From DATKRB01 sp963794215 (GTDB lineage Bacteria > Actinomycetota > Acidimicrobiia > Acidimicrobiales > RAAP-2): a stretch of DNA of 64,000 bases. Positions 1-8,727 of the stretch are shown in pieces. The notes below the pieces were generated by a model. It saw only the letters and a program-made list of their open reading frames with translations, was not told the origin of the DNA and searched no databases. The stretch lies in the NCBI GenBank assembly GCA_963794215.1, contig CAWCCQ010000002.1:434001-498000 (forward strand). The letters run 5' to 3'. The position numbers were made by a program, and so were the translations under genes. Position 1 is the stretch's first letter. Each line of letters opens with the position of its first letter.

Positions 1-332
1 TAGGACGGCAGCGCCGCCGAGCGCATCACGGCCGCCGGGATCCCGAGCTCCGCCCGCGCGATCACCGCCACCAGTTCACCAACCAGCCCCTCGGCGCCCA
101 CGCCGAGCAGCACCACATTGGTGATCGGGCCGGACGGCAAGGGAGCCTGGTCCCCCGTCGACACCGCAGCGCGCAGTTGACCCGGAAGCGCGCAGATCGC
201 GCCCCACATCCCCATCGAGTCGATGCCGAGGGGGGAGTCCCCGGCCCAATCCTGCCTACCGGCGTCCGACGGGCCCAACCGTCCCCGCGAGCCGAGCTCG
301 GCGAGCGGCGGGATCGGGGCTGTCTCAGCCAC
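1..332 (-). CDS. SIS-domain phosphosugar isomerase-like protein (N-terminal part, cut by window edge)
   Basis: Only the first 110 codons are visible; the gene runs off the left edge. The GTG start overlaps the stop of the upstream Trm112-like gene by 8 nt, so the two are probably translationally coupled. The visible part has the motif GMWGAICALPGQL near residue 43 and a predicted strand-loop (VVLLGVGAEGLVGEL) near residue 80, as in bifunctional phosphoglucose/phosphomannose isomerases. Those enzymes interconvert fructose-6-P with glucose-6-P or mannose-6-P, which suits a neighbour of manB. The loop lacks the usual GGS-type phosphosugar-binding residues (it reads GVGAEG), so this copy may be catalytically altered. 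Family assignment rests on this short region and on the conserved gene order. Confidence 0.7.
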   Translation of the reverse strand, partial: MAETAPIPPLAELGSRGRLGPSDAGRQDWAGDSPLGIDSMGMWGAICALPGQLRAAVSTGDQAPLPSGPITNVVLLGVGAEGLVGELVAVIARAELGIPAAVMRSAALPS

Positions 333-603
333 TCGAGCCTTCGCCCTCCGCTGCGCGCTCGTGTGCGCCAGCCCGGCCGGTCTCGGGCACGTCACCTGCC
401 GCGGCGCGGCGCATCAGCCGGTCGTGCTCGGCCTGGTCCACGGCGGTGGCCTCCTCGATCAGCATGACCGGCACGCCGTCGCGCACCGCGTAGCTCCGGT
501 GCAGGCGCGGGTTGTAGAGGAAGGACTCCTCCTCGAACCACAAGAGGGGCCGCTTGTCCTCCGGGCAGGCCAGCACGTCCAACAAGAGCGGGTCCAGTGC
601 CAT
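325..603 (-). CDS. Trm112-family small protein
   Basis: A 92-aa protein starting at ATG 603 behind a strong GAGGAGG site. It begins MALDPLLLDVLACPEDKRPL and contains YAVRDGVPVMLIEEA, the hallmark of bacterial Trm112/YcaR-like proteins. The canonical zinc-ribbon cysteines are mostly missing; only the Cys of ACPED remains, so zinc binding is doubtful. The C-terminal 30 residues are polar, low-complexity extension. It lies 10 nt after manB and overlaps the SIS gene, the usual actinobacterial order manB - Trm112-like - SIS isomerase. Its role is unknown; in other systems Trm112 acts as a small partner of methyltransferases. Confidence 0.8.
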   Translation of the reverse strand: MALDPLLLDVLACPEDKRPLLWFEEESFLYNPRLHRSYAVRDGVPVMLIEEATAVDQAEHDRLMRRAAAGDVPETGRAGAHERAAEGEGSSG

Positions 604-613
604 CGATGCCTCC

Positions 614-1981
614 TCAGGCCAGTGCCCGCGCGGTTCGGCCGACCAGCTCGACGGTGTCGGCCACTCGGCGCGCACACTCGTTCTCGTCGGCCGCCTCGAC
701 GTTGAGCCGGAGCAAGGGCTCGGTGTTCGAGGGGCGCAGGTTGTACCACCAGCTTCCGTGGTCCACGGTCAATCCGTCGAGACGATCGATTGCTCCGCCG
801 CGCTCGGCCTCGAGCGCGGCCACCGACTCGACCGTGCGCGCCGGGTCGGGTACCTCGGTATTGATCTCCCCCGAGTCGGCATAGCGCCGGTAGGGCTCGA
901 GCAGCTCGGACAGCGGCACCGCGGCCAAGCTCATCAGCTCGAGCACGACCAACGCGGTGATGATGCCCGAGTCGGCCCGGTAGTTGTCACGGAAGTAATA
1001 GTGCCCGGAGTGCTCTCCGCCAAAGATGGCGCCCGTCTCCGCCATCACCTGCTTGATGTAGGAGTGGCCGACCCGGGTCCGGATGGGCACGCCGCCGTGC
1101 TCGAGGATCACCTCGGGCACCACGTGGGAGCAGATGAGGTTGTACAGCACCGTGGACCCGGGGTGCTTGGAGAGCATGGAGGCGGCAACCAGCGCGGTCG
1201 TGAGCGATCCCGAGACGAGCTCGGCCCGCTCGTCGACCAAAAAGACCCGGTCGGCGTCACCGTCGAACGCCAGCCCCACGTCCGCACCGCGCTCGAGCAC
1301 GGCGGCCTTGAGGTCGCGCAGGTTCTCGGGCTGGATCGGGTCGGCCGGATGGTTGGGGAACGTGCCGTCGAGCTCGCCGTAGAGGATCTCCACGTCGAAC
1401 GGGAGGCCCGCAAACGCGCGGGGGACGACCAGGCCACCCATGCCGTTCGCCGTGTCAGCCACGATCTTGAGCGGCGCCAGCACGCGCACGTCGACGAAGG
1501 AGCGCACGTGGTCGGCCCATTCGTCCAACAGATCGAGGTGGTCGAGCGGGGCCAGCTCACTCGAGATGGGCGGGTGGGCGAGGAGCTGCTCGGTGAGCTC
1601 GGCGATCTCGGTCAGCCCGGTGTCCGCGCCAATCGGTCGAGCGCCCGCCAGGCACAGCTTGATCCCGTTGTAACCGGCGGGGTTGTGCGAGGCGGTGAAC
1701 ATGGCGCCCGGTGCGTCCAGGCGCCCCGAGGCGAAGTACAAGAAGTCGGTCGAGGCCATACCGAGGTCGGTGACCGCCGATCCCTGCGAACGAGCTCCTT
1801 CGATGAACGCCGCACTGAGCTCCACCCCCGACGCCCGCATGTCACGGGCGACGAGCAGGCGGGGCGCCTTGGTAAACCGTGCAACCGCTGCCCCGATCGC
1901 ACGGCACAGGCTGGCGTCGAGCTGGTCGGGAACCGTGCCTCGGATGTCGTAGGCCTTGAACACGAGTCCAGGTTCACCCAT
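614..1981 (-). CDS. manB: Phosphomannomutase/phosphoglucomutase
   Basis: A 455-aa alpha-D-phosphohexomutase of normal family length. It interconverts hexose-6-P and hexose-1-P (mannose-6-P to mannose-1-P for GDP-mannose supply). All four active-site signatures are present: the phosphoserine loop TASHNPAGYNG (Ser98), the Mg-binding loop DGDADR (residues 240-245), the sugar-binding loop GEHSGH (322-327) and the phosphate-binding loop RPSNTEP (about 416-422). It is first in a minus-strand run with the Trm112-like and SIS isomerase genes. Together with the pyrophosphorylase at 21.2-22.3 kb it would complete mannose-6-P to GDP-mannose. The name manB is by synteny and motif; substrate preference cannot be read from sequence. 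Confidence 0.93.
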   Translation of the reverse strand: MGEPGLVFKAYDIRGTVPDQLDASLCRAIGAAVARFTKAPRLLVARDMRASGVELSAAFIEGARSQGSAVTDLGMASTDFLYFASGRLDAPGAMFTASHNPAGYNGIKLCLAGARPIGADTGLTEIAELTEQLLAHPPISSELAPLDHLDLLDEWADHVRSFVDVRVLAPLKIVADTANGMGGLVVPRAFAGLPFDVEILYGELDGTFPNHPADPIQPENLRDLKAAVLERGADVGLAFDGDADRVFLVDERAELVSGSLTTALVAASMLSKHPGSTVLYNLICSHVVPEVILEHGGVPIRTRVGHSYIKQVMAETGAIFGGEHSGHYYFRDNYRADSGIITALVVLELMSLAAVPLSELLEPYRRYADSGEINTEVPDPARTVESVAALEAERGGAIDRLDGLTVDHGSWWYNLRPSNTEPLLRLNVEAADENECARRVADTVELVGRTARALA

Positions 1982-2019
1982 GGCTCGGCAAGACTACCCG
2001 AGGCACTCGGCCCCAGCCG

Positions 2020-2892
2020 CTAGCCCAGGTCGGCCAGGACGGTGTGGAGATCCTGGTCGGCGGTGCGCAATGCTTGAGCGCCCTTTTGCAGGCTCACCCG
2101 CTCGCTTACGAAGGTCGACCAGCACGCCGGGTACGAGGCGGGCGTGAAGGCGAGCACGGTGGCCGAGATCCCGGCGCTGTCCTGCTGGGCCGAGGTGACC
2201 TGGGTCTCCATGTCGGCGAAGGCCTGTTGGGCGGCCGCGACGTTCTTGCCCTGGGCGCCCGCCGCGGTAATCGCGGCTTGGATGCTGGGTTCGAGGCCGG
2301 CGAGGGTGCCCGCCAGCGACGTCTCCGTGTCGGCGCTGATCGTCAGATGCACCTGAGGTGTCATCACCACATACACGCGGTAGTCGAGCACCATGTTGCG
2401 GCCATCCTGGGCGACCTGGGCGCACGTGACGTCGTCAGGCACCTTGGCCTGCAAGGCCCGGATGCCCGCCAACTCGTTGGCCAGGTCCGTGCTCAGAGCG
2501 GACTTGTTCCCCGGGCTCAGCGTCGCGGAGCCGCCGACCTCGCCATTCAAGGCATTGAGCTGGTCGACGCGCGCGCTCAATGCGGCGCCGACGCTCGCCT
2601 GCGCTGCCTGGAGCACCGCCGGAGCACACGTGGTGGCGGCGGTTACCGAACCGGTGGCCGCCCCCTGGGTGTTCGTCGTAGCGCCAGTCGCTGTCGCCCC
2701 GGTCGCGCCAGCTCCGCTCAACTCCAGAGCGGAGTGACGTGCGCCGAGGGCAAACGCCGAGCCCGGCAACAGCGCGACGGCGGCTACGGCGGCGGCACCG
2801 CCGATGAGCAGGCGGGTCGAGGTGCGCGGTCGGCGACAGGTGGCCGACGCAGTTCGCTCGTCGTCACGGCCCGAGAAGCGGGACTCGTGCAT
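2020..2892 (-). CDS. Secreted helical protein of unknown function
   Basis: A 290-aa protein with ATG at 2892 behind AAAGGAG. The start codon overlaps the stop of the lipoprotein gene by 1 nt (TGATG), so they are cotranslated. Residues about 28-50 form a signal peptide (LLIGGAAAVAAVALLPGSA then FALGA). A Thr/Ala/Gly-rich linker follows, then an Ala/Gln-rich, mostly helical domain. Three cysteines (TTCAP, VTCAQ, PACWS) could form disulfides outside the cell. I do not recognise a named family. Pairing with a lipoprotein suggests a shared envelope role. Confidence 0.7.
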   Translation of the reverse strand: MHESRFSGRDDERTASATCRRPRTSTRLLIGGAAAVAAVALLPGSAFALGARHSALELSGAGATGATATGATTNTQGAATGSVTAATTCAPAVLQAAQASVGAALSARVDQLNALNGEVGGSATLSPGNKSALSTDLANELAGIRALQAKVPDDVTCAQVAQDGRNMVLDYRVYVVMTPQVHLTISADTETSLAGTLAGLEPSIQAAITAAGAQGKNVAAAQQAFADMETQVTSAQQDSAGISATVLAFTPASYPACWSTFVSERVSLQKGAQALRTADQDLHTVLADLG

Positions 2893-3272
2893 CACTGGTC
2901 TCCTTTGTTCGGATTGTCCAGATCGCTCTGGACCTCGTTGAGGCTGTTGTTGAGTGCGTTCAGCTCGGCATCGATTTGGTTGGACGTCGCCGCCGTCACC
3001 GGCGTGGGCACGGTGCCGCTGGGCGCCGACGTGGCGGGTGCACCACTGGTGGCGGGTGCACCACTGGTGCCCGAGGCGCCGGTGGTGGTCGTCACCGAGG
3101 TGGCGCCCGAAGTGGCGTTGGGCACGGCCGTGGCGGCCGGCGCCCCGGGCCCGATGACGTGCGCCCCGCCGCCACCACATGCGGCGAACAGCAACGCGCC
3201 AGCCGTGGTCGCCGCGGCGGCGACGATCCGTGCCCTCGTTCGTGCGCTCACTCGTGCGCTCGTCAGGTTCAT
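2892..3272 (-). CDS. Putative small lipoprotein
   Basis: A 126-aa protein starting MNLTSARVS at ATG 3272, with CAGGAG six bases upstream. A positively charged N terminus and hydrophobic stretch end in a lipobox-like LLFAAC followed by GGGG, suggesting lipid anchoring at the Cys near residue 32. The middle is Ser/Thr/Gly/Pro-rich and contains an in-frame tandem duplication of an 18-bp unit (around 3036-3071, residues SGAPAT twice). The C terminus is a short predicted helix ending NPNKGDQ. Function unknown; likely a flexible surface tether. Phe at lipobox -3 is less usual, so the anchor is inferred. Confidence 0.6.
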   Translation of the reverse strand: MNLTSARVSARTRARIVAAAATTAGALLFAACGGGGAHVIGPGAPAATAVPNATSGATSVTTTTGASGTSGAPATSGAPATSAPSGTVPTPVTAATSNQIDAELNALNNSLNEVQSDLDNPNKGDQ

Positions 3273-3441
3273 CGTCGCTCCTGTCGTGACCCGCTGTTGG
3301 AGTTGCCCGCCGGTTCCCGTCACCACCCACAGTGTCGGACCTCGGCGTTCGAGAAGCGTGAGCAGGGTGTTAGGAGTGCGTGAAGCCAGAATTCACGGGT
3401 CGCCGCCTCAGACCCCCCGCCCCGCGGGTCAAATCCCGGGG

Positions 3442-3753
3442 TCAGATTCCCCCGGGCCGCTGGCGAGTACGGAGTCGGCGCGATGCGAAGGCCAACGCCA
3501 TCAGCCCGACGGTGCTCGGCACCCCGGTGGCGGGCCGGGGCCCGTTGCGTCGACCCGGGCCCAGGCCGAGGGGCCGCCCTGGGCCAGCTCGATCTTCCAC
3601 GCAGCGGGGTCGAACCATGCGACCGACGGCGGCGGCCAGCCCCGGCAGCGCCGGCCATCGGTGACGCGTCGTCGAGGACCCGCTGGTCTCGGATGGCGGC
3701 GGTCTTCGGGCATGGCCTGGTCCGGGTGCCAACGCCCCCGGCGGCGCGGTCAT
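3442..3753 (-). pseudogene. Possible frameshifted small gene in the 3273-3817 gap
   Basis: The 545-bp gap between the lipoprotein and the CPBP protease has no clean gene. Two adjacent minus-strand frames have coding-like third-position GC and join into a plausible protein: WFDPAAWKIELAQGGPSAWA followed, one frame over near 3535-3545, by TGVPSTVGLMALAFASRRLR and a stop at 3442. A single indel in the GC-rich run would restore one reading frame of about 90-100 aa. I recognise no family. It could equally be chance coding bias in high-GC DNA. Nothing else was found in this gap. Confidence 0.28.
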
Positions 3754-3817
3754 CGGCCCCCTGGCCGCCTCGACACCCCACCCACCTCGACGTGTCCTCC
3801 GACGTCGATCGGTGGGC

Positions 3818-4741
3818 TCAATGCACGATCCCGCCGCGGTTGGAGAGGACGGCGAGCACGGCGACCATGTTGAAGGACGCGTGCGCCACCATGTTCATGC
3901 CCTGCCTGCGAGTGCGGTACGAGATGCAGGCCAAGATGGCGCCGAAGACGGCGAGCCCGGCGAACTGCTCGAGCTCGCCGTGCGCCGCGCCGAACAGGAG
4001 GGCGTCGATGGCCACGGCCGCGACCAGCCCAGCGACGCGTGCGCGGTGCGCGGTGACCCGCACCGGGGTGAACAAGCGCACCAGCGCCCGCAAGAGCAGG
4101 CCGCGGAAAAACAATTCCTCGAAAAACGGCGCACCAACGACCGTGAGGAGGGAGATGACAAAGAAACCCCATCCATGGGCCGAACCGGTCAGCTTCGTGG
4201 TGGGCGCGGAGAAATTGTGCAGATGGTTGATGAACGGGGCGTAGAGCACCGACACGAGCACCTGGCCGCCGACGCCGTAGGCGATCCCGAGGACGTCGAT
4301 CCACCGGAAGCGCAGCCCAAGGTCGGCAACGGGCCGTCCGGTGCCCCGCAGGCGGCTGGCCAGCAACGGGGCGACGCCGAACCCGCACCAGATGCCGACC
4401 AAGCTCGACACCACGTACCACTCGGGTGGCGAAGCCATGGTCTCGATGACCGCCAGCTGCCCGGACTTGCCTTTGATGCCGGCCACCAGGCCGACGATCA
4501 CCAGGGCGGCGACCTGCCCGAGGACGAACCCGCCCACGGCCAGCAAGAGCCACGCCCAGCCGTCGGTGCGGGTGGCCGGGCCGAGTGGGACGACGGTGGC
4601 GGGCGGCCCCGGGGCCGACGGGCCGTCGCCCAACCCGCTCATCGATCCGGCTGGGGGCGGTCGATCACCGGCACGGCCCTGGGCTGCGGACCGGTCCTGC
4701 CGATTTCGCGGCGCCGGCTCGCTCGGTTCGGGCGGCCCCAT
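3818..4741 (-). CDS. CPBP-family intramembrane metalloprotease
   Basis: A 307-aa polytopic membrane protein with about seven hydrophobic segments from residue 62 on. It carries the glutamic-type (CAAX/Abi, CPBP) motifs: FFEELFFRG with Glu208-Glu209 and Arg213, HGELEQF (His254), and NMVAHASFN (His287 and Asn291). These proteases cleave membrane-associated substrates and are often linked to bacteriocin immunity or prenyl-type processing; the substrate here is unknown. The first 60 residues are Pro-rich and cytoplasmic; an alternative start at Met34 (4642) would remove half of this. Neither start has a strong ribosome site. It is divergent from ftsH, with 114 bp between the starts. Confidence 0.85.
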   Translation of the reverse strand: MGPPEPSEPAPRNRQDRSAAQGRAGDRPPPAGSMSGLGDGPSAPGPPATVVPLGPATRTDGWAWLLLAVGGFVLGQVAALVIVGLVAGIKGKSGQLAVIETMASPPEWYVVSSLVGIWCGFGVAPLLASRLRGTGRPVADLGLRFRWIDVLGIAYGVGGQVLVSVLYAPFINHLHNFSAPTTKLTGSAHGWGFFVISLLTVVGAPFFEELFFRGLLLRALVRLFTPVRVTAHRARVAGLVAAVAIDALLFGAAHGELEQFAGLAVFGAILACISYRTRRQGMNMVAHASFNMVAVLAVLSNRGGIVH

Positions 4742-4855
4742 CGCGTCACGATACTGCCGGCCCCCCGCCCCAGCCGGGCACGCCGGGGCAGGGCACAGAT
4801 CAGCCGAGGTGGGGCCCGGTCACCGCTCTGAAGAGGGGGCGAATAGCATGGTCAG

Positions 4856-7072
4856 GTGAGTCCACAACGGCAAGACCGTCCGACGCCGCGTCCCGGCGCG
4901 CCCGGCACGGGGTCCGGCGGGGGAGGCCAGGGCTCTGATCAGAGCTGGAGGTGGATCTGGACCGTGCTCATCGTGGGCGTGATCGCGCTGTTCGTGATTC
5001 CGTCGCTGCTCAGCCACCCCACGTCCAAGTCCCTGCAGTACTCGACCTTCATGAGCGACGTGCAGAACGGTCAGGTGGCAACGGCCACCATCGACAACTC
5101 GACCGGGGTCATCACCGGCAAGTTGAAGGACGGCACCGAGTACACGACCACTGGCCTCAACCCGCCCCTGGCGTCGGACGTCACCGCGATGCGCAACCAC
5201 GGCGTCCAGGTGGACGCGGCCAACCCGCCGAGCTTCACGATCCTGGACATCTTGCCCTACGTCTTGTTGATCGGTGGGTTCGTCCTCCTCTTGTGGTTCA
5301 TCGGGCGACAGACCCGGGGCCAGATGTCGGGGATCATGTCGATCGGCCGATCCAAGGCCCGGCTGTTCAGTGCCGACCGTCCGACGACCACCTTCGATGA
5401 CGTCGCTGGCTACAACGGCGTCAAACAGGAGATCAGCGAGGTCGTCGACTTCCTCAAGACCCCGGGGCGCTTCAAGGAGATCGGCGCCAAGATCCCCAAG
5501 GGCGTCCTGCTGGTCGGTCCGCCCGGGACGGGAAAGACGCTGCTGGCACGAGCGGTCGCCGGCGAGGCGGGAGTCCCCTTCCTGTCGGTGAGCGGCTCGG
5601 ACTTCATGGAGATGTTCGTAGGCGTCGGAGCGAGCCGGGTGCGCGACCTCTTCCAGACGGCGCGCAAGCAGGCCCCCGCCATCATCTTCGTCGACGAGAT
5701 CGACTCCATCGGCCGCAAGCGCGGCGCCGGTCTGGGTGGCGGCCACGACGAGCGCGAGCAGACTCTGAATCAGATGCTCTCGGAGATGGACGGGTTCGAC
5801 CCAGCCGAGGGGGTGGTCATCATCGCCGCCACCAACCGGCCCGACATCTTGGACCCGGCGTTGTTGCGCCCAGGCCGATTCGACCGGCAGATCGTGGTGC
5901 CGCTGCCCGACCTCGACGAGCGGCTGCCCATCCTGAAGGTCCACTGCAAGGGCAAGCGCATCGCCGACGACGTCGACCTCGAGCTCGTGGCCCGCGGCAC
6001 ACCGGGCATGAGTGGTGCCGATCTGGCCAACCTGGTCAACGAGGCAGCCCTCCACGCGGTACGCCGGGGCAGCCTGGCCATCGCCATGGCGGACTTCGAA
6101 ACCGCCCGCGACCGTGTCCTCATGGGGCAGCGGCGTGAGAGCCTCGTGCTCTCCCCCGACGAGAAGGAGCGCGTCGCCTACCACGAGGGCGGCCATGCCG
6201 TGCTGGCCTATGTGCTCGACCACGCTGACCCGGTCCACAAGGTGACGATCCTGCCCACCGGCATGGCGCTGGGCGTGACTCAGCAGCTGCCGATGGAAGA
6301 GCGCCACATCCACCCCCGCAACTACATCGAGGACTCGTTGTGCGTTCGCATGGGCGGTCGTGTCGCCGAGCTGCTCGTCTACGGCGACTTGTCGACCGGC
6401 GCCGCCAACGACCTGGTCGGCAACACCGAGCTCGCTCGCAAGATGGTGCGCGAGTGGGGTATGAGCGACGAGATCGGCCCTATGGCCTGGGGTTCGCAGG
6501 GCCAGGTCTTCTTGGGCGAGGACCTCATGCACACCCGCGACTACTCCGAGGACACGAGCCGGGTCATCGACGACGAGGTCGAGCGGATCCTTCGGGCCGA
6601 AGAGGAGCGAGCGATCGACGTCCTGACCCGCCACCGCGCCGGACTCGACGCGGTGGCCCGCGCCCTGCTCGAGCAAGAGACGATCGACGGGTCCGAGGTC
6701 GGCCGGCTGGTGAACGACGCCTTCGGTCAGCCGGTGCATGTCACCGGGGCCAAGGTCGTCCCGGCGTTCAACGGGAACGGGAAGACCGGGCGAGACAACG
6801 GTGCAGCATCCACCAACGGGGGTGTCGGTGGATCAGAGCACACGCCAGGCCCCCTCGGCGCCCCCTCCTCGGCTGCCGAGGCAGCGGCGTCACCCTCCCA
6901 GGGCGACGAGCAGGCGACGGCATGGGCTGGGCCGCCGAGCGCACCGCCCGCCCAGCCCACCTGGGAAGCACCGGCCACTTGGCCACCGCCGCCCTGGCCC
7001 GTGACGGGAGCTCCAGCGCCGTGGCCCAACCCCGGATCGGCCAACCCCCCTCCCCCTACCCACGACTCCTAA
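4856..7072 (+). CDS. ftsH: ATP-dependent zinc metalloprotease FtsH
   Basis: A 738-aa membrane AAA+ protease. Two membrane segments (about 33-52 and 128-149) flank a small extracytoplasmic domain. The AAA module has Walker A GPPGTGKT (221-228), Walker B IIFVDEID (277-283) and ATNRPD...LLRPGRFDRQ. The zinc site is HEGGH (443-447), with the third ligand probably Asp519 in TGAANDLVG. It degrades misfolded or unassembled membrane proteins. Beyond about residue 640 there is a Pro/Ala-rich tail of nearly 100 residues, typical of actinobacterial FtsH. The start is GTG 4856; an ATG 10 nt upstream is out of frame and meets a stop after three codons. No ideal Shine-Dalgarno is visible. Confidence 0.97.
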   Translation: MSPQRQDRPTPRPGAPGTGSGGGGQGSDQSWRWIWTVLIVGVIALFVIPSLLSHPTSKSLQYSTFMSDVQNGQVATATIDNSTGVITGKLKDGTEYTTTGLNPPLASDVTAMRNHGVQVDAANPPSFTILDILPYVLLIGGFVLLLWFIGRQTRGQMSGIMSIGRSKARLFSADRPTTTFDDVAGYNGVKQEISEVVDFLKTPGRFKEIGAKIPKGVLLVGPPGTGKTLLARAVAGEAGVPFLSVSGSDFMEMFVGVGASRVRDLFQTARKQAPAIIFVDEIDSIGRKRGAGLGGGHDEREQTLNQMLSEMDGFDPAEGVVIIAATNRPDILDPALLRPGRFDRQIVVPLPDLDERLPILKVHCKGKRIADDVDLELVARGTPGMSGADLANLVNEAALHAVRRGSLAIAMADFETARDRVLMGQRRESLVLSPDEKERVAYHEGGHAVLAYVLDHADPVHKVTILPTGMALGVTQQLPMEERHIHPRNYIEDSLCVRMGGRVAELLVYGDLSTGAANDLVGNTELARKMVREWGMSDEIGPMAWGSQGQVFLGEDLMHTRDYSEDTSRVIDDEVERILRAEEERAIDVLTRHRAGLDAVARALLEQETIDGSEVGRLVNDAFGQPVHVTGAKVVPAFNGNGKTGRDNGAASTNGGVGGSEHTPGPLGAPSSAAEAAASPSQGDEQATAWAGPPSAPPAQPTWEAPATWPPPPWPVTGAPAPWPNPGSANPPPPTHDS

Positions 7073-7127
7073 GGGCCGACGCCTGGTCGCACGCGGCTCG
7101 CTGCCCGACGTGAGCTCCTGCGCGTCA

Positions 7128-8708
7128 TCAGCTCAAAGGCGCAGCTGCCACGCACACGGTGCCCGTCCCGCCTGACGGCACCAGATCCTCGGTGACCGAG
7201 GCACGCCCACTGGTCTCGACCAGGAGCGGATCGAGCGCCACCGACGTCAAGGTGCTCGATCCCAGGTAGGCCACTCCGTGAGCGCCGACCTGAAGCTGAC
7301 CGGCGCGCCCGAGGCTCTGCACCTTGCCGTCCACGAGCGCCAGCACCTGCACGTCGAGCGCGCCCGACCCGAGGTTCTGGACGCTCAGGGCGCTGGGGGC
7401 AGCACCGGGCAGCACGGCGCCTGCCGACGTCGCCGGGGCCGGCACCACCCACTCCAGGGGGTGCGAACCGAGGGAGCGAGGCTGACTCACCGGGACGCTC
7501 GGATCCTCGCCAAAGCCTGCGGGCAGTGGCGCGACCGCCGGCGTGGCTCCCCACTGTGGCAGCGTCGAAGTGCTCGGCACCATGACGACCCGACCGACGG
7601 CCACCTGCCCGAGCGAGTGGACCGATACGGCATAGTCGGTACCCACCGGGATGCGAGAGGCCAGGTCGAGGCGCAGATGCCAGGTCGATCCGGGACCGAC
7701 AGTGTCGACAAAGGGTGTGAGAGCACCAGAGGACAGGCGAACGGCTACGTGCACCCGAGCCGCGGTCCGCTCGGGATTGAAGACGTCGAGCTGGTTCAGC
7801 GCGTCCGCACTGTGCGGCGCTACGTTCTCGTTCAGCGGGAGGGTCCAGTCCGATCCGAGCGAGGGCGCGCCGGTTTGCAGGGACAGGCCCTGTTGGCCAG
7901 CGTCGGAATAGGTCCACAGTTGCGAGGCGACGATCCGACCCGACTGGGCACTCACCAACGTGGCGACGGCGCTCTGGTCCTGCACGTAACTGCCGACGTC
8001 GAGCGTCACCAACTGTCCGGGCGCCACCACGATTCCCTGGTCGGGCTGAGGTTCCGTGAATCCCTTGGTCGTGAAGAACGTGGCGTCGACCACCGCCGGG
8101 GTGGCCGCCGGATTGAACAGGACCGTGGTCAGCGACGCCCCCGAGGCCGTTGATCCCGACGCGAAGTACCAGTTGGCCTGCGTGGTGCTGGAGCACTGGG
8201 ACTCGGACCACCCTGTCGGGCCTTGCACCACCTGGCTCGCCACTACCCCGCCGCCCGACACCTCCACGCTGGCGGCCAACCACGCGCCTTGCAGCACCTG
8301 GGATGGGGAGAATGTCGTTTCGGCCAGGGCGGGCAGTCCGAGTGGCACCGCCGTCGACGTGGTGCCGTTGGTGACGACCACGCTGGCCGCCAACTGATGG
8401 GTGGTGGTGTTGGTCACGAGAACCGTCCCTTGGGCGGCGCCGCCGGGGTTGCCGGTCGACCCGGCGCAGTACCAGGACGAGGACTCTGCGCCCTCGGGCG
8501 CCGCAGCGATGACGGCGGGTGAGACCGACGCGGTCGGCGCGGGCGACGCCAGCCGGTCCACTAGCCCGAGGCCGACCACCACGATCAGGACCGACCCGAG
8601 CGCGGCCCATCGTCGCAGTGCCACCGGGCGGCCCGGGGAGCCCAGATCGCCAGCTGTACGTTCGGACGGCCCGTCCCGCCCGTGCCCCGGCCCGGCCGAC
8701 GGGCTCAC
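7128..8708 (-). CDS. DUF5719-family membrane-anchored extracellular protein
   Basis: A 526-aa protein starting at GTG 8708, 19 nt after the stop of the large glycosyltransferase. A cytoplasmic N terminus of about 38 residues is followed by one membrane segment (ALGSVLIVVVGLGLVDRLA); the rest is predicted extracellular beta-rich repeats with Trp-Tyr-Cys (SSWYCAGSTG) and Ser/Thr/Val-rich strands. It resembles DUF5719 proteins, which sit next to a giant GT2 gene in the manB-cofD locus of streptomycetes and mycobacteria. Function is unknown but an envelope-glycan role is suggested by context. Four Cys residues may form disulfides. Confidence 0.78.
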   Translation of the reverse strand: MSPSAGPGHGRDGPSERTAGDLGSPGRPVALRRWAALGSVLIVVVGLGLVDRLASPAPTASVSPAVIAAAPEGAESSSWYCAGSTGNPGGAAQGTVLVTNTTTHQLAASVVVTNGTTSTAVPLGLPALAETTFSPSQVLQGAWLAASVEVSGGGVVASQVVQGPTGWSESQCSSTTQANWYFASGSTASGASLTTVLFNPAATPAVVDATFFTTKGFTEPQPDQGIVVAPGQLVTLDVGSYVQDQSAVATLVSAQSGRIVASQLWTYSDAGQQGLSLQTGAPSLGSDWTLPLNENVAPHSADALNQLDVFNPERTAARVHVAVRLSSGALTPFVDTVGPGSTWHLRLDLASRIPVGTDYAVSVHSLGQVAVGRVVMVPSTSTLPQWGATPAVAPLPAGFGEDPSVPVSQPRSLGSHPLEWVVPAPATSAGAVLPGAAPSALSVQNLGSGALDVQVLALVDGKVQSLGRAGQLQVGAHGVAYLGSSTLTSVALDPLLVETSGRASVTEDLVPSGGTGTVCVAAAPLS

Positions 8709-8727
8709 CGTCCGGCGCCCGAAACGG

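Noticed and set aside
554..2023. Long plus-strand open frame (489 codons) opposite manB
   Set aside because: It is antisense to an intact phosphomannomutase and shows no domain; high GC makes such frames common.
3425..3450. T-arm-like GGGTCAAATCCC sequence
   Set aside because: No TTC at the loop start and no matching acceptor or anticodon arms nearby; not a tRNA.
4820..6739. 639-codon minus-strand open frame opposite ftsH
   Set aside because: Composition is Asp/His/Val-rich shadow of ftsH codons; no ribosome site or motif.
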